From Lepisosteus oculatus (taxonomy: Eukaryota > Chordata > Actinopteri > Semionotiformes > Lepisosteidae): a DNA stretch of 64,000 nt. The translations under genes were made by a program, and so were the position numbers. Below are positions 12,001 through 23,300 of the stretch, piece after piece (the first letter of the stretch is position 1; each line of letters starts with the position of its first letter). The stretch is taken from NCBI RefSeq assembly GCF_040954835.1, contig NC_090699.1, positions 18,097,817 through 18,161,816 of the forward strand, given 5' to 3'. The notes beneath the pieces are model-generated. The model worked only from the letters and a program-made list of their open reading frames with translations, was not told where the DNA came from and searched no databases.

Positions 12001-15000
12001 TTCAAAATACAAACCCTGTTTTAAGCAGTCTTCTTTGTTTTCATTTAAAACTTCAGAACATCGCGAAACAATATTAATTGAAGTTTTTTGGAAGCCTGCT
12101 TATTGTGAATCAACAGGGGAAAATGAGATATGTTTTTAAAACACGTTATGCCATCCTTAGGCTCATTAAAAATCGCCAGGAACAAGGCATCCGTATTGCT
12201 GGCGTTATTTAGGAATAACATATGTGGTTTAATCTTGACGGAGGCGTTTAAGATGTGTCTACAGTTTCTCCAGTTATGAAGTCACATTAATCTTCCAAAT
12301 GCCTCGCCCACGGGTCAAACCAAGGTTGCTTGGCAGGCCGATGTGTATCACAGCAGATGAGAGTTTTCTGAAAGTTTTCTTTTGTTTATGGAGATGAGCA
12401 TTACCACGATAACAAAGCTACTATTCACTGCTAGTTGGATTGGAATCCGGGATTTAGAGGGTTTTTTTTTTCTCAGACAGCCCAATAGTCACTACTGAGC
12501 AGGGCGATCCTCGCGTTACCCAAACACAGAGGAAGCGAGACTGGTTCCCCCCTCCCCTAAGAAAGTCAAAGAAACAGAAAAATAACGATTATGGTGAGCA
12601 ATGATCATAACACAGAAAAAAATGTTTAGTCTGTTTGTTGTACTTAGCAGCGAACGTGAGTTACATTTTTCAAGACAATACCTTCGTATTTTGTAGTTTA
12701 TCGTAAATCGTATTCGGCCGCAGCTATGTTGACAGTTTCAGTGATCTACTTTTCACTTTTCATGTTTGTGTACTTCTACGTATATATCTTTAAAAGCGTT
12801 CATATCGGTATATCAATCCATGGTTTGTACACACTTTACCTGTATATAAAATAATCCTGACCCAGGATTTTAACACTTCCTAGCTACGGCTGTTGGCTTT
12901 CAAATATTACACACGTTTTTAGATATTTGGAAACATGAATACTGCTACACTTTCTACTTGGGTTTCATAAATAAAAAGACTTTCTGGAAAAGACAGTATC
13001 ACGGGAAAGCTTACTGAATATGTGTATGACCTACACCAGAATTGAATTTCTCGCTCGACGCTTTACAAAGCTAATGAACAATGTATCTACTTGTGTCGAA
13101 TCAGTTTGCAAAATACAGATGACAAAGCGAAGCAGTTTTATTAGTTATCAACTCATTTACACGTTTAAGGTTAATGTTTGACGCTCGCCTGAAAACGTTT
13201 TAATAGATAAAACGAAGGATATGTTTATTGCTCTTACCCATTCTCGCTCGCGAAATTTCACTCAAGTAGTCTGTATTTAAAGATTACTGTATGATACTAT
13301 TACCAGCTAATATGTATAGGGCACATACAGTACCACATTACACGGCATTGCTTTTTCCATGCTTATCTTAATTTCGGGGGTATCCTGCTTAATTTGAGGA
13401 GAGCAAGACCACAGTTACAAGACTTTCAATACCTCGATATGGGGGAAAGACCTTAGTGCCCGGGAATAAAATCGGGATAATATTTCTAAAGTGAATTTAA
13501 AAGGATACGTTTTATGCGAGAAGCAGCTCTATTAATTTTTCCTCTCCTTCATGCCGCAATCCTTTCTTGACATCTCTAGTATTCTGTTGGCGCCCAATGC
13601 AGATAGTTATCATTATTCCTTTTCTTGAAGTGACGTTGAAGACAGATGACAGCACTGTCAGGTTGTCTTTAGTTCATCAGAAGATGAGAAAATACACCAC
13701 AGTTTTTTTTTTCTGAAAAAACAGCATTCAAAGTGGAAAGAATTCGCTTTTCAAGATGGCACGAAAAGATGATGGATTTTTGCATTTCTGAGAAAGTGTC
13801 GCTTCGAATCATATTTTCTGTCAGTCGTAGTTTTTTTTTCCTCCAAAATAACATAGACGATCAATCCATATTTCACTATTGACTTTGTACAAAGATACAG
13901 GCAATTGCAATTTAAACTTGCCTTGCATAATTTTATTACAATTACTCATCTTTCTTGTAGCCTGATAATCTGTCTAAAAAAAAATATTGAAGACCTCAAG
14001 GTAATTCTGAGTGCTGTTAAACTGCTCACTAATTAAAACTTTTCTTCTGCCTTGTAATAGAAAGAGTATTAATCGGGATTTAAACAGGAGTTTTAGCTTT
14101 GTGATAAATAAGGGGAAATGCTATCATGACATCTTAAATGGTCGAACGTGGGTTTCTTTTTGTAACTAAAAACTGTTGTCATTTTAATCAGCCCTACCAC
14201 AACGACCTTGCAAAGATTTTCAACGTGATTTAAACTGGACACCTGTTATAAAGAAAAATAACATTTAACCTTCTAAAAGGACGCATAATACGTTTAAAAT
14301 TTGTTGTCGTTATAGGAAACGGTAATATACTTCGCTGTGCATAAAAGTAAGATGATGCCATTTCGTTTTGTAACAATTAGCTAACACAGTTTTGGAATAC
14401 ATTATTTGATCATACACTGGCGTGGAAATAGTTTTGCAGGATTCCCTTTTCCATTATAAAGCGCACATACGCAGACGAATAATGGCTGACGACAACGTGT
14501 ACATTTTTTTAATGTCTCTAATACGTTTGTTCGAGATTTTTAGTTCACAGCGTGGGAAGTCTGTATAAACAATTATATATATAATATTGGCCTGTATTTC
14601 TGCGTACAATCCTTTAGTTGCAACCGATTCCAAACCAATTTACGCATTAGACTTCTTACACTAAGCGCCGGACTCTAAACCGATTCACATACAGTGGGCT
14701 ATTGTGTTTCTACCAAATATCTTAACATAACTTGTTCATCTGGGTTTGGTAACTGGCGGTATCTTTTTAGGTGAACGCACAAATTAAACAGACATCGTTT
14801 ATTACTTTGTTTGCGATGTGCAAACGTGAAATTGACTTTTTTTTTCTTTGGCTCCAGCACACTTCTCCTGACAGTAGCGCTGTTAAATCCTGGACACCAC
14901 TCCTGGTCACCTCCCCTCTTCGAAAGCATTTTTTCCCCCGATTTCTAACAGAGTCGTTCTCTGCAAGGGGAAAGGTCTACAGCGTTAAAATGACTTGAGC

Positions 15001-16560
15001 GTAAAATTAAATTTTAAAAAGTATCACTTCCCGTATATAAAATGGTTTAAGGCGTTATTTGGTTAAGCTAATAATTCCAGAAACGACTCCTGAATCGGAA
15101 AAATGCTACACATTCTTGTTCGGTAATTCGCCAGACTAAAAAAAACTTCTGAACTGATGACTAAAACATTGATAAAAACACCACAAAAAGCATACCACAT
15201 AATAAATGCACTCCCAAAGTCAAACTCACATTATTTTAGACGTAGACACGTCACTTCATCACATAATGGACAAAAAACTATTTATTTTTTTACTGTTAAT
15301 ATCCTAAATTTAGACATTTGACCTGACTGTACAGGTTTCTCTTCCGGCAGTCATTTCCCCTTCTCTTTATTGAAGTAGAATCTTTGTGGAGGTTTAAGGG
15401 CATTTTTAAAACCGCGATAAAAAAATCTCTTTGAAATGCTTACGTGTAGTGGGCATAAACAAAATGTTTAACTGCAGTTGCGCCATCAATATAGCTTAAA
15501 ATCCCGAGTTTATATTCAACTAATCAAATTACGCGCTTCCGAAGCTCGTTTTGAACATTGGATATTCTTCTTTGAAGTCTTCAAATGTTTCGGTGAGAAA
15601 CATTAACGAGAAAGGGAAAGTCTGGGCACTAGAGATATATTTTAATTTACATACAAAGTGATTACCCAAGTTATTTCTTTAAGGTAGGGCTGAAATTCCG
15701 TTTTACGAAGGGCCTTCAAAGACTTGCCACTTCATTTTAAAATAAAAATCAAAACATGGATGAACTAAAGCGCGGTGGGATGTAGACGCATTTTAGAAAA
15801 AAACGCTTAACATTGTGGTTATTTTGAATTCACTTTTTGAAACATTTTTCACTGTAAAGTCGTGTAATTAATAACACGGACGCACATAGGACAGCTGTTC
15901 CGCTTTTCGTTCTACAATAGTTTAAAGAACAGGAGTAAAAATGACGATACGATTTTCCGGAGAGCGTTCCCCCCTTTCTAAAGCGTTGGTCTGACTTGTA
16001 GCTTTGGTTATTTTCGATTCTGATAATCTTGTTGGGGAAATATGCGGAAAACCTTTACAAAGCGATTATGACGTTTTATCCCCTGAGAACAGTCGTAGCC
16101 TAGACTTCACCACAGATTCCTCCTCATTAAAATGAACTACCATCGCTACCTGAGAATCCTGAAAAACAAATGCAACTAAAAATCAGTAACCAACTTTTGT
16201 TAAAAACGTTTTTTTTGCACCAGAATATTTATACTGTAAAAGTACACAGATCAGAAATGTCGCTACACATTTCTTTCAGCCCTGTAAACTCACACTTAAA
16301 AAAAGACGACGGATTTTTGGAATAGAATTGTTTCTTATTTTTTCCAGAATACATACAAAAAATACCAATTCTCTTTCCATGGTATACACCTTAAAAATAA
16401 TTGCAATTTAAAATTATAAGGACAAGTTGGGATTTTAGTAACAAACATGCATGTAAATTCTTTTCTTTCAAGGAGACATTAAATAAGAACGTACAATACA
16501 ATCATAGCAATTTCAAATAAACATCGAAAAGAAAAACCCCTATTTTCATTAGTATTCTAC
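9076..16560. other. downstream flank of znf503; no gene found
   Basis: About 7.5 kb without a supportable gene or obvious repeat. ORFs here are short and without similarity. The stretch 10920-11120 is locally GC-richer, and 12290-12560 is a non-repetitive segment that could be regulatory. From about 12 kb onward CG dinucleotides are noticeably more frequent than in the right half of the window, consistent with a repeat-poor regulatory flank. Confidence 0.5.
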
Positions 16561-16635
16561 CGTGGGTATTTATAGAGCTCAGTTTGAAAGTAATGCACTT
16601 CTGAATTTGTTGGGTTTTTTTTTTAATTCATATAT

Positions 16636-16766
16636 TTTATTACTGTCCCGCTTGAAGCTAACAAATAAATACAGTGAGTCCACGGATCCGGTCCTTAAGT
16701 GGACTGTTAATATAAAAGTCATTCTATTTGCGTTGTGTTCTAGAAATTGATTAACGTTAGTCCGTT
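16636..16766 (-). other. znf503: znf503 proximal 3' UTR with candidate poly(A) signal
   Basis: The first minus-strand AATAAA after the stop lies at 16641-16636, about 126 nt downstream. Further AATAAA hexamers lie at 15371-15366 and 15286-15281, so a longer 3' UTR of roughly 1.4-1.5 kb is equally possible. The true end cannot be decided from sequence alone. Confidence 0.4.
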
Positions 16767-18221
16767 TTACTGGTATCCCAACGCTGACGCTGTGGTCAGT
16801 CTCTGTCCATACAGTGCATAAGGCGAGTAGTAGGGTCCAGTAGCTGCAGGAACCGGAACCGGGGCGCCTGGAGTTGGCAAGGGGCTCTTTGAATAAGGGT
16901 GGTACCGACTGCTGAGTCCTAAAGCATGGTGCGGGCTCCTGAGTGCCAGCGTGCCTGGGCTCCCGGGGGCTCCCGCGGGGGGCATGTGCATGTGGCACGC
17001 CATGGCCGCGGCCGCGGCGCCAACCAGCGACGACGAGCTGGGGTAACCGGAGATTAATTTGTCAGTTCCCGTGAAAGCTGTGTGGGTCCGCAAGTGGTTG
17101 AGAAGCTCTTCCGAGGAGGAAAAGCGCTTGTCACAAGGTCCGTTGGCCGACACCCAGTTACAGACATGCGGCAGGGGGTCGTTCGGCAGCATGAAACCAT
17201 AAGGGTACAAAGGGTGTCCCGCAAAAGAGGGTGGCGAGGAGTGGACGCTGTGCAACGGGTGCGTGGGGTACACGAGTGGGTATCCGGATTTGAGAGCCGC
17301 CGCCGCCGCCGAGTCGTGCGTACACGAGGCACTGGCCGCCCCAGCCAAGTGGCTTGCGCAGTGGTAGCTTAAGCAGTAAGGGTCTCTGCAAAGGCTAGCG
17401 GACATTATGGACGGCGGCGAGGCTCCCGCTAAAGGGCTCGAGCCGGCCTTGCTGCAGCCCAGCGAGCTCGCGGCGGCGAGCTGTGCATTGACCAGGCTGC
17501 TGGACTTCGTCGGGTCTAAAGTCACTCCGTGGGGCAGGAACTGGGGCGGATAGCCAGCATAGGCCCCGGCTAAGGTCCCAGGGTAGGTCATGCCAGCAGG
17601 TGGCAGGGGGAAAACAGTCTGGCCGGGCTTGTAGGGCGAAACGGGAGCCACAAGTCCAGACCCGAGAACGGACGCCGACGAAGCCGTGGAAACTGACGAG
17701 GAGTCGGAAGTGATGGGTTTCGAGCCCGACGTCGTCTCCTGGTGCTGGTTGACCTCCACGTTAATTCCCGCACAGCTCACGCTTATCCTGCTATGGCTGA
17801 TGCTGGTGGTGCCAGAGCCCTCGGTCGTGCTGTTTTTACTCGTGTCAGACTCTTTCTTGTCCTGGCTCTCTCCAGACTTGCCCTCCGACGGCAGCGGAGA
17901 CGCCGAGGTGCTGGAGTTCGGGCTGCCTGTCCTTGGAGTGAACGGCTGGCAGGTGGCGCTAGGCACACGGAAACCAGACTTCTCTCCACTGGAAGTCCCG
18001 GAGCCTGGATCCTTCTTCTCTGACGGTTTGGAGTAGGGTTTGAAACTCGATTTGTCTTCCACTCCAATATCGCTCAGTTTCAAAGGGCCCGATTTGGACT
18101 CTTTGTCGCTAGATCCATTCGAGGTTACGGAGGAGAGCTTGGAGGAAGGAGGCGGGTCCGGCTTACCGATTTGCGAGCAGGTCTGTGCCAGGAGGGCCAG
18201 TGGACTTTTCTTGGCATCTAG
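16767..18221 (-). CDS. znf503: znf503 coding exon 2
   Basis: This exon encodes residues 89-572 plus the stop codon. It starts at CTA GAT GCC straight after a CAG acceptor (18224-18222) with an A/T-rich pyrimidine tract upstream. The same frame extends 20 codons further upstream to an ATG at 18281, but that part is intron. The exon is GC-rich and CpG-rich, unlike its AT-rich surroundings, which produces several long but meaningless antisense and shifted ORFs inside it. Confidence 0.96.
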   Translation of the reverse strand, partial: LDAKKSPLALLAQTCSQIGKPDPPPSSKLSSVTSNGSSDKESKSGPLKLSDIGVEDKSSFKPYSKPSEKKDPGSGTSSGEKSGFRVPSATCQPFTPRTGSPNSSTSASPLPSEGKSGESQDKKESDTSKNSTTEGSGTTSISHSRISVSCAGINVEVNQHQETTSGSKPITSDSSSVSTASSASVLGSGLVAPVSPYKPGQTVFPLPPAGMTYPGTLAGAYAGYPPQFLPHGVTLDPTKSSSLVNAQLAAASSLGCSKAGSSPLAGASPPSIMSASLCRDPYCLSYHCASHLAGAASASCTHDSAAAAALKSGYPLVYPTHPLHSVHSSPPSFAGHPLYPYGFMLPNDPLPHVCNWVSANGPCDKRFSSSEELLNHLRTHTAFTGTDKLISGYPSSSSLVGAAAAAMACHMHMPPAGAPGSPGTLALRSPHHALGLSSRYHPYSKSPLPTPGAPVPVPAATGPYYSPYALYGQRLTTASALGYQ

Positions 18222-19006
18222 CTGCGTAAAACAAAAAAAATCAGACAACACATTACGAAATAAAACAACAATTGTGCACATACGAAAATAAACTTCGTAG
18301 CGATCTCATTCTGAAGTCCCGGCAAGCTCCTATCGAGGCCGAGCTGCCAAGCTATAACGCAATGCGTATATCTGGAGCTGTGCGCCAGTTAAGGTGTTAG
18401 ATCACACTGCGTGTTCTTTCGTTTATGCATTTGCCATAGACGTACAATTCGTTGCGATTCCTCGACAAGAACATAAAAAAAAACACACAGCGGCGCAGAA
18501 CGCCAAGTTTGCTGCACTGTTTCAGCTCCAAGTCGTCTAATCACGCATAAACTGTTTAACCAAATAACCACCTTTAATGTCCCCAATGTGGGGAGGGGGG
18601 GGCGGCGACGGTACATTTTTAAAAGACTTACAGTAACTGCAAAACAGTTATGGTAACATATCTTCTACTAACAGGTATAAAGAAACGTTGGTGTTTAAAT
18701 CAGCTTTTTTTATTTGCAGAAATAGTGGTCTGCACGCCTTACCTCAATTGGACTAACTGGTGTGGACGGCAGGGGCTGAAGGTATTCGGGGTGCAAAATG
18801 TGTCCCGTACGCGCCGTCAGCATTTTCAGGACCTTGATTGGGAGACGGTTAGCTTGCCTTAGAGGGTCCGAAGGAGGAACGGAGTGCAGAAAGGGTTTGT
18901 TGATGTGAGCCGCGGCGCTGCTATTATTCCCAGAGCCGCTGTTTGCCCAGGCTGCTTTAGTGTAATTACTATTTCGTAGAGCAGAGATCGAGGGCGATGT
19001 GATCAT
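16767..19006 (-). CDS. znf503: Znf503 (NET-family zinc-finger repressor), complete, two exons
   Basis: Coding sequence joins 19006-18743 (exon 1) and 18221-16767 (exon 2), 572 residues. The phase-0 junction gives PIE|LDAKKSPLALL, as I remember it in vertebrate ZNF503. Visible landmarks are an SPLALLAQTC block at about residues 94-103 (the NET-family Sp motif), an FKPY motif at 148-151 (the Groucho-binding type), a Cys-rich CRDPYCLSYHC segment near 366-376, one C2H2 finger (C442, C451, H464, H468) and the family C-terminus YALYGQRL...ALGYQ. The TTASALGYQ ending favours znf503 over its paralogue znf703. Family members are nuclear co-repressors acting with Groucho and histone deacetylases in hindbrain, eye, limb and striatum development. 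The protein is shorter than human (about 646 residues) mainly because Gly/Ala runs are reduced. Start: first ATG after an in-frame TAA at 19073-19075, with G at -3. No frameshift or stop interrupts it. Confidence 0.97.
18222..18742 (-). other. znf503: znf503 intron 1
   Basis: The intron is 521 bp and phase 0, with canonical GT (GTAAGG) and AG (CAG) ends. It contains short A/T runs and a G-rich tract near 18593-18606 on the plus strand. No other gene is seen inside it. Confidence 0.93.
18743..19006 (-). CDS. znf503: znf503 coding exon 1
   Basis: This exon encodes residues 1-88. It carries the N-terminal ITSPSISALR start and the highly conserved block SDPLRQANRLPIKVLKMLTA followed by RTGHILHPEYLQPLPSTPVSPIE. 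It ends in GAG followed by the donor GTAAGG at 18742-18737. The reading frame stays open about ten codons past the donor, but those residues do not match the family and are intronic. Confidence 0.96.
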
Positions 19007-19359
19007 GACCCACTTCTCACGGAAATTGTTGGGAATGCATTTATCTGATTCAAGTCGGGGAGGGGGAAGAAATTAAATGTTCATGGCTTCTTTCGGAAAT
19101 TACGACGACGGTAGTAATAATATTGATAGGAAGACTGTCCCCCGAAAAGCGAATAAAATATGTATAATCCTTATGAAGAAAGCCGCAGTCAGGCGTGGGA
19201 TGCGAGTCTATCGCAGTTCGGAAGCTCCTTTCTGTACCATAGGCTCTGCTCACAGCGCGTCTTCCAACAGATCCGACCGCTAGTCCTCCCAACCCGAGAT
19301 CTGGCAGAGAAACTCACTTCAAAAGCAGCTGCATTAGTCCGAGATTAAAGCCTTTGCCG

Positions 19360-19416
19360 CCTTCCAATCAAATGGGACCCCGAGGTGATTGGAGGGTCAA
19401 GGGGATGTGACGTCCC
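19360..19416 (-). promoter_or_regulatory. znf503: znf503 proximal promoter motifs (two CCAAT, CRE)
   Basis: Within 60 bp, about 0.35-0.4 kb upstream of the znf503 ATG, there is a CCAAT on the plus strand (19364-19368), a CCAAT on the minus strand (ATTGG at 19388-19392) and a CRE-like TGACGTC (19408-19414). No TATA box is evident. Spacing and CpG content suit a TATA-less developmental promoter, placing the start of transcription around 19.1-19.35 kb. That placement is inference. Confidence 0.5.
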
Positions 19417-19439
19417 ACTTTTTGTAGGCGCTTCTATTT

Positions 19440-20094
19440 TGTTGTCTGCGGAGGGGAGGAGTTTTGTTGTAATATTTGGTTTCGTATGCCCCCTTTTCAC
19501 GGCAGCTAGAGATTTTGCTTCCCCTTTGCGCGCACACAGCTAGCAGTGAACGTCGCAGGGATAGTTCTGGTTTCTGTGAAAACAGACGCTTAAGTTACTC
19601 TGTAATTGTCCTGTAAACGTGCGCTATAGGTCAAGCGCTAGTTGGGAAAAGACCCACATCTTAAAAACTGGTTTATCGGTCATTTATAGGATTGTAATAT
19701 GTAGATTCATTTGAAAATGAATTACAGTTACTCTTTATAACTCTTCCTATGGAACGAAGTGTGCCTCTCTGTTATTAATTCCATTACTACAGCACTGAAA
19801 GTGATTATTTAAAATATATTTTCGCAATTTCATTTCCACACCCAACCGTCGATGTGTACAAACTATGCCACTAGATACTACGACATTAAAAGCCTGATAG
19901 GTTTTCTTTTTTTTTCCCTCCTCCAAAAGCGTTGTCTTCACACTTAATTAAGTAGTCATGTTTAAATAAAATAATTATCGATCTTTCTTGATGCCTGTGG
20001 CTTGTGTCGCTGTCGCGCGTAAACGGCGTATGTTCTGTGTTTCTGCTTTGCTACGTCAAACACAAGATCAACTTATTTCGCGTCGGGGGGTTCA
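19440..20094. other. upstream region of znf503, nothing further recognised
   Basis: Non-coding sequence between the proximal motifs and the 20.1-kb island. A 64-codon minus-strand ORF at 19747-19941 has no similarity. No repeat family is recognised. Confidence 0.45.
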
Positions 20095-20330
20095 AACGGT
20101 CCAATCAGGAGGCGGCGGACGGGAGCGGACCAATGAGGAGGCCGCGGGATGGGGGCTGTCACGTGCCACCCGTGCACTATCCTCCTCCTTTCTGTTTCCC
20201 TCTCCGCCCTTCCGTCAACTGTCAATTCGGCTCGACCGCAATCAATCAGTTATTTGTCAGTCCCTGTCAATCCGCCCTTGATTTATGTCAACGTTTGTTG
20301 CTGATTACAAGCCTGGTGTGACTGGGAGAA
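20095..20330. promoter_or_regulatory. GC-rich regulatory island with CCAAT, E-box and PBX/MEIS-like sites
   Basis: This local GC-rich island lies 1.1 kb upstream of the znf503 ATG. It has two plus-strand CCAAT boxes (20101-20105, 20130-20134), a perfect E-box CACGTG (20160-20165) and then four TGTCA cores (20220, 20255, 20265, 20286) beside an AATCAATCA stretch, resembling PBX/MEIS or TGIF sites. It could be a distal znf503 promoter or enhancer, or the promoter of a divergent plus-strand non-coding RNA, since human ZNF503 has antisense transcripts. The assignment is inference. Confidence 0.5.
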
Positions 20331-23300
20331 AGAAGGAAAAAAAAAAACAAGTGAAAAGGATAAAAAAAGACGGCTCTTTTGAACAGGGCCCGTTCAGTTT
20401 TTAAGGAGAGAAGAATTCGTCCTCAAAGTAAATTCAATTTGTATAGCAACAGAAGACAGACGCAGCTCGGTTAGGGTGAGCCCTCTGGGCACCCTCTCCG
20501 TCTGATTCTGCTTTGAGGGTTTTTATATTGATCTGAAAAGTTCCTCTATAGGTTTTGAAGATGTCAAAATAGCCAAGACTCATTTCTCCACCTTCAGCGG
20601 GGTCGCTTGTGATGCGACGTGGGAACTAGCCGTTTTATATTACCGCGGGACTGATTTTACACACATACATCTCCTTTCAAGGTTGATACATTTAAGAAAA
20701 CGAAAATATTTTTTATGACTCCTCGGTTTCATGTCGTGCTGTTACCAAATCAAAAGATTTATAGGCTGTGGATTACGAGGGGGTAAGGGGAATGGCTTCC
20801 GCCCCTTTACTTCTGCAGTTCAGTTTTCTCTGTGTTTTTCACTCAAATGTACGAGTTAATAATCTTTGGGTTTGTTTCCGGCCTGGCTTGGCGGCCCGTG
20901 TAGTCCTCGGCACCAACAAAAATGTTCGGAGATGATAACACGTTTAACAAGAAAGTCCAAGGACAGTGCCTCGGAGTCGGGACAAAATTCCTGAACCAGA
21001 TTCTTTCAGCAAGAACTCGTATTTAAAATCCACCTTTGTCCTGGTAAACACCGTCCCACAGCTGTTGTTTTAAAATACAGGAATCGATAACCTCGATGTT
21101 TAAAACAGCTGCGATAAAAAGACGGCTGTGTTTATGTCTGTATGAACGCATACATACACACGCACACATAGGAGAGCCCTGATTTTCTTTCCCCTTTTTC
21201 TCACACCTCATCCATTTTCCGTTTTTAATGACTAGTCATATTGATTGATTAAGTGTACTGAAATACGAAAAAAAAGGAGCCGAAACCTTCATTTGTGTTC
21301 ATTTGCATTAAAGTGCTTGGAACAGCTGTTTTTCCTACAGGACCAGAGAGACTTCTGTCTGTTTTCTACTTGTGTTTATCCTGCCTCCTGATGTGAAAGA
21401 CTAAGAGATTAATTACAACGAGGGGGAGTCGACTGTGGGAAGTTTTTTTTTGAAAACTTTGGAAATAATGGGAATCAAAGGTGAAAGCAATGTGACTTGA
21501 ATTTGCTTTAGATACAGTAGCCTAAAGAATTAAACTACAGTGGCAGTTTAACAAGAAACATTGTCATGAAGTAAAGATGGGACACCAACCTTTATTATTT
21601 TTAATATGCGTAGAAAGGCGCATTCTCATCAAGACACAAGTTAACGTTTGTTTAAAAAAATCAATGCATTTAAAAAATGCAATACATTTATTTTATTGTC
21701 TTCCAAAACAACCGATTAAAATCGCAGCTTCATCCTCGCCCGTTAACTTTCAAATTGATCTAACAAGGATATCAGGCTACCTTTTCTGATATTGTTGTCA
21801 TTACATAATTGTAGAACAATAATTGCTCGATATACATTTCTGTAAAGTCACAGCCTCGAATCCCGTGTGTTTAGAGAGGTAAGCAAAATATTTTGTTTTA
21901 CATAAATATTACATTTCAACGCGCAGAAACAGTTTCTTTCTGGACTCTCCAAATAAAAAAAAAAACATAATTAACAGTCCAGAGTCCAAACTTAATTTCA
22001 CCTACGAGCTATTGACAGGGATGTCAAGTCGATTTTATTTGCACACAATGGAAATGATTTATTTTCTTCGGAGAAAAAAAGGAGGGACAGACAGATCTTT
22101 GAGAAAAGAAGTTTAAAAATGCCTTGAACTATTCACCGTTGAGATGGCTAATCAGTATTGAGGTTCCAGGGCAATCGGGCAGCTTTTCAACGCGGTTTTC
22201 CTTTCATCTCAAGCTGGATAGAGGCGCTCAATTAAAAGCCTATCAGTTTGTAAGTAAATCAACGCCTATCAAAGTTGTCACATCAAACAAAACGATTATT
22301 ATTGCAACCCGCCTCCCCTATTAATCTCCTTCTACGGTAATCCGCTTGACAGGTCATCTCAGAGAGCAGGAAAACCTGGACTGGACGTTGCTGGAGCGAC
22401 TTGTTTCCAAAATCTGAAAGGAAGGGTTTGCGAAGGTTTGCAAAAACGTTGTCTTGTAATATTTCCTATACCCAGATTTTCAACATTTTCGATCTGTCTC
22501 TCCACACATAACAATTTGGCAAGTCTGTAATATCAGATAACGTTTTGCGTTTCAGGCTGGGGAGAGAAAAGGTATTTTCTGTTTAATTCGGATTTTTTTT
22601 TGCTTTCTTCTTATTTTCCTGTAGATGGGAATACAGTAAAATGGTATTTGTCTTGGTTACAAAGCACACTCTAACAGTAATACTTATTTTTTTTAAAGTA
22701 AATTTGATAAAACAAGGAATAATTATTTTTGTCTTATAGGCCTTACAAAGTTGTTGAGGATGCAGATTTTCCTACCGAAACTTTCAATCAGAGCAGTCGA
22801 CAAGCTGAGCTCTCAAACATTAGGAAAAGCGTTTTAGAGATGTCTTTGAAAGCATAAGCATTTAATGACATATTGCAGGCATATTTTTCAAACCAGATAA
22901 CCAGGACTGACTTTTCTTTTCCTTTACTCATTGAGAAACATATTTAGCTTAATCTTACGAGTGCTATATAATGTTTTTTATGCATAAAAATAAATAATTT
23001 ACAACCTGACTTTTACAAAAAAGAGTAACAATCGTATAAAAAGACAACACTTGAGCTGAGACCGACTATTAAGTTTGTTTTCGGATCTTACTCGTCTCAG
23101 CATCTTTACATTTTCCGTTTCTGACGAGTCTCCCGATTTCTAAACACGGAGAACAAATATCTATACTGTAGATATAAACCCATCTCACCCCCCCCCCCCA
23201 AATAATAAAGCCTATATAATAAAACTATTTCACATGAAATAGAAAATCTTAATATTTGTATCCATGTTAATTGTTCGAAATACTTCTGCATAGTAGCCTA

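Noticed and set aside
17054..18067. Several 60-116 codon ORFs inside znf503 exon 2 in other frames and on the plus strand
   Set aside because: Arg-, Pro- and Ser-rich shadows of a GC-rich exon whose true frame is clearly Znf503.
18222..18281. ATG-initiated 20-codon extension upstream of znf503 exon 2
   Set aside because: It lies before a CAG acceptor, does not match the family, and exon 1 joins perfectly at 18221.
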